Part shown: positions 1 through 5,504 of the stretch, one piece after another
How the letters are laid out: the number at the start of each line of letters is the position of its first letter
How positions within the stretch are numbered: position 1 is the stretch's first letter
From: PALSA-600 sp037142875
GTDB taxonomy: Bacteria > Actinomycetota > Thermoleophilia > Gaiellales > Gaiellaceae
Length of the DNA stretch: 9,854 nt
Assembly (NCBI GenBank): GCA_037142875.1
Contig: JBAWZV010000021.1
Span: 1-9,854 of the forward strand
Direction of reading: 5' to 3'
Position numbers and translations under genes: made by a program
The notes under the pieces: generated by a model
What the model saw: only the letters and a program-made list of their open reading frames with translations
Told to the model about the DNA's origin: nothing
Database searches by the model: none

Positions 1-1
1 G

Positions 2-2491
2 AAGGAGTTCTCGCGCAAGTCGTTCCTCAAGGGCGGCGGCGCACTCGTCGTCGGCCTCAGTGCTGCCGGTGTTGCCGGTAAGGCTCAGGCTGCCGGTTTC
101 GACCCCCTCAGCAACCCGGGGATCGCTGCCGACCCGAACCAGTACTCGTCGTACGGGCCGTTCGACTCCACGCAGCTCGACTCGTGGTTCGTCGTTCATC
201 CCGACAACTCGATCTCCATCAAGATGGGCAAGGTCGAGCTCGGCCAGGGCACCGCGACCGGTTTCGCGATGGTCGTCGCCGAAGAGCTCGATCACGATCC
301 CCGTCTGATCCGGATCATCGAGAACGACACCGACATCACGCCGAACTCCGGTTCCACCGTCGGTAGCCAGTCGATCCAGACGACCGCGAAGGCGCATCGC
401 GCAGCCGCGGCGTACGCCCGTCTCACCCTCCTCGGCCTCGCGTCGACGAGCCTTGGTGTCCCCGCTGCGAGCCTCACGGTCAGCAACGGTGTCATCTCGG
501 GTGGCGGCAAGACGACCACCTACGGCGCGCTGCTCGGCGGCAAGCTGTTCAACACCCAGGTGCCGTCGACGTACAACCTCGCCGGTGGCGCCTTCACGCC
601 GCCGGTTGCTCCGCTGACCGCTGGCTCGTACGCGACCCACGGTGCTGGTCTTGCGCCGGGCTTCCCGAACCTTGTGAAGCCGGTCAGCCAGTACAAGATC
701 GTCGGCATCAAGAGCGTTCCGCGTGTCGACATCCCGGCGAAGGTGAACGGCACGTACACCTACGTGCACAACGTTCGCATCCCGGGCATGCAGCACGGCC
801 GGATCGTCCGCCCGCGCGGCCAGGGCGCCGTCTATGACGGTGTCGCCCCGAAGGTGCTGTCGGTCGACGCCACGTCGATCAGCCACATCCCGGGTGCCAA
901 GGTTGTTCAGAAGGGTGACTTCGTCGGCGTCGTCGCGACGAAGGAGTACGACGCGATCCAGGCTGCAGCACAGCTGAAGGTCCAGTGGGCCCCGCTGCCG
1001 CTGCTCGCCAGCTCGGGCGGGATGTTCAGCCAGATGCGGAAGTTCGATGCCGCAGGCCAGGCACCCGCCTCGTACAAGGTCAACATCGGGAACGTCGACG
1101 CGGCAATCGCAAGTGCGCCGGTCAAGGTCTCGGCCTCGTACACCCACGCGTACAACGGTCACCTGCCGATCGGGCCGAGCTGTGCCGTCGCTGATGTCAA
1201 GGCGACCGGTGCTCGGGTCTACTCGAACGCGCAGAACTGCTACGCCATCCGCACGTCCGTGGCGAACGTCCTCAAGTTCACGGTGAACCAGGTTCGCGTG
1301 ACGTACTACGAGGGCTCCAGCTGCTACGGCAGCTCGCCGCAGACCGACGTCGCCGAGGGTGCTGCGCTCATGTCGCAGCTCGCCGGTGCCCCGGTCCGCC
1401 TGCAGTTCATGCGGTGGGACGAGCACGGCTACGACAACTACGGCCCGGCGTACCTGATGGACGCCCGTGCCGCAGCTGACTCGGCCGGCAACATCGTTGC
1501 AACCGAGCACGTCATGTTCGGCATCCCCGGTGCTGCGACCTCGCCGGTCGAGCTCCAGATCGGGATGACCGCACCGACGTACTCGACAAGCGGTGCAAGC
1601 GACTCGGCGAACAACGGGACGCAGTACAACCTCCCGAACCGCCGTGTCGTGTCGAAGTCGCTGCCCCTCCAGGGCAACTACTTCAAGACCGCCGCTCTGC
1701 GTGCTCCGAATGCCCCGCAGTCGGCATTCGCGTATGAGCAGATCATCGACGAGCTCGCATACGCTGCGAACCGGGATCCGTACGAGTTCCGGCTCCAGAA
1801 CGTTGCGACGCTTGCCACGGACATGGCCAACGGCCTCACGGCACTCACGTGGGACCGCTGGAAGGGTGTGCTCGTGAAGTCCGCAGCGATGTACAAGTGG
1901 CAGCCGCGTGTTGCGAACTCGGTCAAGCAGACCGGCAACATCCGGACCGGCCGCGGCATCGCGATGGGCACGTTCGCGAACACGCAGACCTGCAACGTCG
2001 TCGAGATCAAGGTCAACATGAAGACCGGCAAGATCACGCCGACCGAGATCTGGAGCGCCCAGGACACCGGCATGACCGTGTTCCCGGACGGTAACCGGAG
2101 CCAGGGTATGGGCAGCCTCATCATGGGTGTCAGCCGTGCCCTCTCCGAGCAGATCGGGTTCAACAAGACGAACGTCACGACGCTCGACTGGGTCACGTAC
2201 CCGATCCTGCGCTTTGCCGATTCGCCGAAGGTGAACTTCGAGTACATCCAGCGCTACGACATCCCGGCCACGAATGCGGGTGCCATCGTTGCTGGTACGA
2301 CGAAGTCAGCACCGGTCGGCAACGTCGCCGATACCGGCGTCTTCGTGTCCGGCTCGGGTGAGCCGCCGCTTGCTTCCATCGCAGCGGCAATCGCCAACGC
2401 GTTCTTCGACGCAACGGGTGTCCGCATCCGCCAGGCGCCGATGACGCCGGCCCATGTCCGGAGCGTGCTCCGCACAGCAGGGGTCGCTTAG
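2..2491 (+). CDS. Exported molybdopterin-binding catalytic subunit of a xanthine dehydrogenase-family hydroxylase (5' partial)
   Basis: Large catalytic subunit of a molybdenum hydroxylase, isoquinoline 1-oxidoreductase/nicotinate dehydrogenase-like; such enzymes hydroxylate aldehydes or N-heterocycles with water and pass electrons to a separate [2Fe-2S] subunit. The frame is open from base 2, so the start codon is off-window; 829 residues are visible. A Tat-like signal comes first (SRKSFLKG, bases 11-34, RK instead of RR), then a hydrophobic stretch ending near AQA. Next come a first Mo-domain segment with VELGQGT (233-253), an a/b hammerhead-like region (roughly 710-990, including MQHGRIVRP), the pterin-side motif GSSCYG (1313-1330) in place of GGGFG, and the C-terminal GSGEPP with the expected catalytic Glu at 2360-2362. 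Codons lean to GCT, GGT and CGT more than in neighbours, suggesting high expression. The substrate cannot be told. The Fe-S subunit is not in the window and may lie upstream. Family is confident; substrate and export route are inferred. Confidence 0.9.
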   Translation, partial: KEFSRKSFLKGGGALVVGLSAAGVAGKAQAAGFDPLSNPGIAADPNQYSSYGPFDSTQLDSWFVVHPDNSISIKMGKVELGQGTATGFAMVVAEELDHDPRLIRIIENDTDITPNSGSTVGSQSIQTTAKAHRAAAAYARLTLLGLASTSLGVPAASLTVSNGVISGGGKTTTYGALLGGKLFNTQVPSTYNLAGGAFTPPVAPLTAGSYATHGAGLAPGFPNLVKPVSQYKIVGIKSVPRVDIPAKVNGTYTYVHNVRIPGMQHGRIVRPRGQGAVYDGVAPKVLSVDATSISHIPGAKVVQKGDFVGVVATKEYDAIQAAAQLKVQWAPLPLLASSGGMFSQMRKFDAAGQAPASYKVNIGNVDAAIASAPVKVSASYTHAYNGHLPIGPSCAVADVKATGARVYSNAQNCYAIRTSVANVLKFTVNQVRVTYYEGSSCYGSSPQTDVAEGAALMSQLAGAPVRLQFMRWDEHGYDNYGPAYLMDARAAADSAGNIVATEHVMFGIPGAATSPVELQIGMTAPTYSTSGASDSANNGTQYNLPNRRVVSKSLPLQGNYFKTAALRAPNAPQSAFAYEQIIDELAYAANRDPYEFRLQNVATLATDMANGLTALTWDRWKGVLVKSAAMYKWQPRVANSVKQTGNIRTGRGIAMGTFANTQTCNVVEIKVNMKTGKITPTEIWSAQDTGMTVFPDGNRSQGMGSLIMGVSRALSEQIGFNKTNVTTLDWVTYPILRFADSPKVNFEYIQRYDIPATNAGAIVAGTTKSAPVGNVADTGVFVSGSGEPPLASIAAAIANAFFDATGVRIRQAPMTPAHVRSVLRTAGVA

Positions 2492-2513
2492 GCGATTCAG
2501 TAGTCCCGCGGAA

Positions 2514-2541
2514 GGGGCCGGCCTCGTTTGAGGCCGGCCCC
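2514..2541 (+). terminator. Perfect 12-bp hairpin after the MoCo hydroxylase
   Basis: The arms GGGGCCGGCCTC (2514-2525) and GAGGCCGGCCCC (2530-2541) pair perfectly around a GTTT loop, 22 nt after the stop codon. No T-tract follows, as is common for high-GC actinobacterial terminators. It separates the hydroxylase from the next gene, but partial read-through is possible because I see no clear promoter between the hairpin and that gene. Confidence 0.75.
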
Positions 2542-2564
2542 GACGCACCTCTCGCACTTGTTGC

Positions 2565-2571
2565 GAAGGGA
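2565..2571 (+). promoter_or_regulatory. Ribosome binding site that fixes a TTG start
   Basis: GAAGGGA lies 7 nt before the TTG at 2579. The earlier in-frame TTG codons (2528, 2558, 2561) lack such a site, and the first lies inside the terminator loop. This supports 2579 as the start of the first cupredoxin-like gene. Confidence 0.5.
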
Positions 2572-2578
2572 CGACGAC

Positions 2579-3418
2579 TTGGTAGCACAGTCACCAAATC
2601 GCGCCTCGGTACGACTCCGGGCGGCCTTGCTCCTCGTAGTGTTCGGGGCGGCCTGCGTACTCGCTGCGGCCAGCGCGCAGGGCGCGGTCTCGGCCAAGAT
2701 CTACGTCCGCTTCACTGTCTCGCACACCTTCGTCGTCACGTTCGCGGACGGCTCAACCGTCGGCACGACCTCGGCTCCAGGAGTGCAGATCCCGCCCGGG
2801 ACGTACCAGATCGTCCTCGACAACGGCGACAACGTGAAGGACATGACCTTCTATCTCGCGGGTCCCGGCGTGCAGTTGATCACCAACATGGGCGGCGGCG
2901 AGGCGACCGGGGACACCCAGAACGTGACGTTCCAGGCCAATGCGCAGTACCAGTTCTATGACCAGGGCAACCCGGGCCCGACGACGCGCTTCATCTCGAC
3001 CAGCGCGAGCGGCTCGAACGGTGGAGACGTCAGCTCGCCGGTCTCTGGCGCGAACTCGGGCGGTGTGGCCGGGAGCACCGGTGGAAACAACTCGCTCATC
3101 TCCTCGAAGTCTGCGGTCGCGGCTGCTGCGATCTACAGGGGCATCCTGAGCGGATCGGTCTCGCCAGCGGGAGCCGTGACCCTGCTGCAGGGCGGGAAGG
3201 CCGTCACGAGGCTCAAGGCGGGCCGTTACCGGGTCACCGTCACCGACAGGAGCGCGACTGATGGTCTCGTGATCGGCTGGTCGAAGGGCGACCCGGTCTC
3301 CGCGAGCGGTTCATCCTTTGTCGGCACGCGTTCCTCGAACGTGGTACTGACCGACGGAAGGTGGATCTTCTACGCCACGACCGCTACAAAGAAGCATGAC
3401 CTCGTTGTCTACGGCTAG
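2579..3418 (+). CDS. Secreted protein with two degenerate cupredoxin-like domains (paralogue 1)
   Basis: Predicted secreted protein of 279 aa from TTG 2579, chosen for the GAAGGGA site 7 nt upstream. An N-terminal signal peptide (basic start, then LLLVVFGAACVLAAASA) would cleave near ASA. Domain 1 (about residues 36-140) carries IPPGTYQIVLDNG and AGPGVQLIT, a pattern like actinobacterial plastocyanin-like domains. A Ser/Gly-rich linker (about 141-185) follows, then domain 2 with LKAGRYRVTVTDRSATDG and a terminal beta-strand HDLVVYG. Where the family has HNF and C..H...M copper ligands, I see DMTF and YDQGNP in domain 1 and DGL and ATTATKKH in domain 2, so copper binding looks lost. It overlaps the next gene, its paralogue, by 23 nt. 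A non-catalytic structural, adhesive or ligand-binding extracellular role is inferred. The fold call is moderate, from sequence pattern only. Confidence 0.72.
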   Translation: MVAQSPNRASVRLRAALLLVVFGAACVLAAASAQGAVSAKIYVRFTVSHTFVVTFADGSTVGTTSAPGVQIPPGTYQIVLDNGDNVKDMTFYLAGPGVQLITNMGGGEATGDTQNVTFQANAQYQFYDQGNPGPTTRFISTSASGSNGGDVSSPVSGANSGGVAGSTGGNNSLISSKSAVAAAAIYRGILSGSVSPAGAVTLLQGGKAVTRLKAGRYRVTVTDRSATDGLVIGWSKGDPVSASGSSFVGTRSSNVVLTDGRWIFYATTATKKHDLVVYG

Positions 3419-4292
3419 GCCGAGCGCGACACAGACACCGCTCACGACGCGAGGTCGTCGGGCGCTCTCGCGGCCCTGTGCGCTGATCGCGACCCTTGCA
3501 GCTGTCCTGGGCGTCGTGGCTGTTGTCCCGGGGAGCGCACGTGCTGCGACTCCAGTGCTCAGTGTCACCTTCAAGTTCGACGGAACGTTCACGGTGTCGC
3601 TCAACGGCCGTTCGCTCGGTGCCACCTCGGCGCCCGGCGGCGTCATCCCACCCGGCTACTACGAGGTGGTTGTCGATGACACGGCGGAGATCGGCTACAT
3701 GTACTTCGACCTCCAGGGGCCGGGCGTCAGCATCCTGACGAATAACTTCGAGGGAGCGGACGCCTACCAGAGCTACTTCGAGACGTTCCTGCCGAGCTCG
3801 ACCTACACCTACCGGGACTCGTTCAATCCGAAGGGCGCGACGATGTACTTCAGCACCTCCGGTGCCTCGACTGGCGGCGCCTCCTCGGCGCCGAGCGCGT
3901 CAACCTCCCCGACGTCCGGCAGCGGCGACACCAACGGCACGGTTGTCGGGTCGAAGTCGAAGTCGAAGGCATCGACAGCGACGACGACCAAGGCGGCTTC
4001 ATCACCGATTCTCGGAACGCTTTACGGCACGATCGGCACACACGGGGCGATCACCTTCACCAGGGGGCCGAAGGCCGTCACATCGATCCACGCGGGCCGG
4101 TACACGCTCATCGTGCTCGATACAACCTCGAGCGACGGGTTCACGATTCGCGCGACCAAGGCACAACCCCTAGCGGTGAGCGGCGTCTCGTTCGTTGGTA
4201 AGAAGACCGCCACGCTGACGTTTTCGACCGGCCAGTGGATGTACTACGGCACCACGGCCAGCAGGAGCCACTACTTCCTCGTTACGGGCTGA
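3396..4292 (+). CDS. Secreted protein with two degenerate cupredoxin-like domains (paralogue 2)
   Basis: Tandem paralogue of the preceding gene, 298 aa. The ATG at 3396 lies inside the last codons of paralogue 1; the purine-rich AAAGAAG is only 1 nt away, so initiation may depend on coupling, and TTG 3405 is an alternative. A signal peptide runs through LIATLAAVLGVVAVVPGSARA and likely cleaves after ARA. Domain 1 has IPPGYYEVVVDDTAEI and QGPGVSILT. A Ser/Thr/Gly-rich linker with an SKSKSK run follows, then domain 2 with IHAGRYTLIVLDTTSSDG and a final FLVTG strand. Domain order, spacing and motif positions match paralogue 1, including the loss of recognisable Cu ligands (YMYFDL and YRDSFNP at the expected His and Cys sites). 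The two products may act together outside the cell. No named function is recognised. Confidence 0.74.
   Translation: MTSLSTARPSATQTPLTTRGRRALSRPCALIATLAAVLGVVAVVPGSARAATPVLSVTFKFDGTFTVSLNGRSLGATSAPGGVIPPGYYEVVVDDTAEIGYMYFDLQGPGVSILTNNFEGADAYQSYFETFLPSSTYTYRDSFNPKGATMYFSTSGASTGGASSAPSASTSPTSGSGDTNGTVVGSKSKSKASTATTTKAASSPILGTLYGTIGTHGAITFTRGPKAVTSIHAGRYTLIVLDTTSSDGFTIRATKAQPLAVSGVSFVGKKTATLTFSTGQWMYYGTTASRSHYFLVTG
3951..3968 (+). repeat. Three tandem TCGAAG hexamers in a linker
   Basis: TCGAAG occurs three times in direct succession, encoding Ser-Lys-Ser-Lys-Ser-Lys in the interdomain linker of paralogue 2. It is a small in-frame repeat that could expand or contract without disturbing the domains. 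Confidence 0.6.
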
Positions 4293-4301
4293 GACGCAGA
4301 A

Positions 4302-4317
4302 GGCGCCCTACGGCGCC
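4302..4317 (+). terminator. Short GC hairpin after the cupredoxin-like pair
   Basis: GGCGCC (4302-4307), CTAC loop, GGCGCC (4312-4317), followed by CTCTTGTG. The stem is only 6 bp but all G-C and sits 9 nt after the stop. It is a plausible weak terminator between this unit and the convergent tRNA-Asn. Confidence 0.4.
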
Positions 4318-4353
4318 CTCTTGTGCACTCTCTCCGCCTACGGGCGGGTGTGA

Positions 4354-4428
<75 letters not shown>

Positions 4429-4443
4429 TCGCTCGGCGCGAGC

Positions 4444-4449
4444 ATTGTA
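4444..4449 (-). promoter_or_regulatory. Candidate -10 box for tRNA-Asn
   Basis: On the minus strand TACAAT (5 of 6 matches to TATAAT) lies 15 nt before the mature tRNA 5' end, in the 23-nt gap after the lipoprotein stop. No good -35 is visible, and any -35 would fall inside the lipoprotein coding end. A 5-bp inverted repeat GCTCG/CGAGC (4431-4443) lies in the leader. Confidence 0.45.
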
Positions 4450-4451
4450 GA

Positions 4452-5222
4452 TCAGCTGACGTGCAGCAGGACGGTGGTCGTGTGTAACGGCCGCCCGTCC
4501 TCCGCTGACGGCTCGTAGAGGACGAGCTTGATGTCGCCGGCGGGCAGGTCGAGCATGGTCGCCCAGGTGCCGCGCTCGGGGGCGCCGCTCGAGGCCATGA
4601 TCGACTTTGTCTCCAGCTTCGTCGCGCCGCGCCACACCTCGAGACGGAAGGTCGCCTCGAAGACCACCGCGGTTCCCGCGACGCGGACAGGACTGCTCAC
4701 GCTGGAGTCGCGCGCAGGTGACGTCACGACGATGGTGGCGTCGGCCGTGAGATCGGCGTAGTCGGCCACGGTCGCCGGACGCGCGAGCGGCGCCCCGCTT
4801 GCATCCTGGAGCGTGACGGAGCCCGCTTTCGTGTCGCGGATCGCGACCGAGTGGACGGTCGGGAATCGTGTGAGGGTCGAGACGATCTGGGCCTGCGCGC
4901 TCCGCGTGAGCCCGTCGACGCCGGAGAAGGTGGCCGTCGCGGCGCCGTCGGCGATCGCGAGCCTCACGAGGCGCGTATCGGTTGGGATGGCGCTGACGTC
5001 ACCGACCGGGGGGCCGGCGAGGAGTGCTTCCAGCGCTGCGGTGGCGATGCCCGCCGTGTCGGGTACCTGCACGGTCGCGCGGATGAGAATGCCGTCGTGG
5101 AGGAAGAACGTCGCCACAGGCCGCGTCGCGACTGCGGTGGACGCCGTGGGGTCCGACGTGCCGGTGCCGCACCCGGTGAGCACGACCGTGAGGAGTGTGA
5201 CCGCGAGGAGACGGGTTCTCAT
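4452..5222 (-). CDS. GerMN-Gmad2 domain lipoprotein
   Basis: Predicted cell-surface lipoprotein of 256 aa, acting outside the membrane. The ATG at 5222 is chosen because it starts a clean lipoprotein signal, MRTRLLAVTLLTVVLTGC, with lipobox LTGC and lipidated Cys18; the 42 in-frame residues upstream are polar and unlike a signal. Residues about 35-140 fit a GerMN domain (FFLHDGILIRATVQVP, ALEALLAGPP, ATATFSG, IVSTLTRFPTVHSVAI). Residues about 160-256 fit Gmad2, an Ig-like partner domain (IVVTSPARDSSVSSPVRVAG, FRLEVWRG, then a GTWATMLDL strand). These domains were named from Bacillus germination proteins but are widespread in non-sporulating actinobacteria, where their role is mostly unknown. 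It is divergent from a small membrane protein with 60 nt between starts, and followed by tRNA-Asn. I see no strong Shine-Dalgarno. Domain assignment is confident; function is not. Confidence 0.85.
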   Translation of the reverse strand: MRTRLLAVTLLTVVLTGCGTGTSDPTASTAVATRPVATFFLHDGILIRATVQVPDTAGIATAALEALLAGPPVGDVSAIPTDTRLVRLAIADGAATATFSGVDGLTRSAQAQIVSTLTRFPTVHSVAIRDTKAGSVTLQDASGAPLARPATVADYADLTADATIVVTSPARDSSVSSPVRVAGTAVVFEATFRLEVWRGATKLETKSIMASSGAPERGTWATMLDLPAGDIKLVLYEPSAEDGRPLHTTTVLLHVS

Positions 5223-5269
5223 GTCACGAGTCTGCCAGTGCGGGCTCCGGTTGGGCGGGGTCGCCGGAG

Positions 5270-5275
5270 TATCCT
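5270..5275 (+). promoter_or_regulatory. Candidate leaderless -10 box (TATCCT)
   Basis: TATCCT ends exactly 7 nt before the GTG at 5283, the geometry expected when transcription starts at the start codon. The only Shine-Dalgarno-like site (GGAG, 5266-5269) is 13 nt away and overlaps the box region. No -35 is evident. Confidence 0.38.
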
Positions 5276-5282
5276 TCGCCGC

Positions 5283-5504
5283 GTGAGCCCGTTTGCCGTC
5301 GTCATGCTCGTCGCCGCGGTGGCGCTCGTCGTTTCGGCGGAGTGGCAACGGATCGGGCGCATGCTCGGCGTGGAGGGCCTCCCGGGACGCGACCGGCGTC
5401 GACGGAAGACGCGGCTCAGGCTCGTCGAGCCCGAGTCCCAGGAGTTCGCCCGCTCGGTCGAGCGAGATCTCGCAGCGCTTCCGACGGTAGAGGATCGCGA
5501 CTAG
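5283..5504 (+). CDS. Small single-pass membrane protein, unknown function
   Basis: A 73-aa protein from GTG 5283. Residues about 3-19 (PFAVVMLVAAVALVVSA) form one membrane segment, followed by a charged tail: a basic cluster GRDRRRRKTRLRL, then an acidic C-terminus ending in EDRD. The basic cluster just after the membrane segment suggests the tail is cytoplasmic. The open frame extends much further upstream, but that part is antisense to the lipoprotein, so GTG 5283 (close to TATCCT) is preferred. It is divergent from the GerMN-Gmad2 lipoprotein and convergent with the protease, sharing CTAG as part of both stop codons. I do not recognise the family. Moderate confidence that it is real, from the hydrophobic start, promoter position and clean fit between neighbours. 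Confidence 0.55.
   Translation: MSPFAVVMLVAAVALVVSAEWQRIGRMLGVEGLPGRDRRRRKTRLRLVEPESQEFARSVERDLAALPTVEDRD

Noticed and set aside
1678..2247. 189-codon minus-strand open frame inside the hydroxylase gene
   Set aside because: It lies entirely antisense to a clearly coding region; the translation has no recognisable domain, and such antisense frames are expected in GC-rich coding DNA.
2193..2597. Minus-strand open frame across the hydroxylase end and the terminator
   Set aside because: It crosses a strong hairpin and is Arg/Pro/Ser-rich as expected of a shadow frame; no start signal or motif.
4851..5282. N-terminal extension of the 73-aa membrane protein
   Set aside because: The extension is antisense to the lipoprotein and lacks features, while GTG 5283 begins directly before a membrane segment and behind a TATCCT box.
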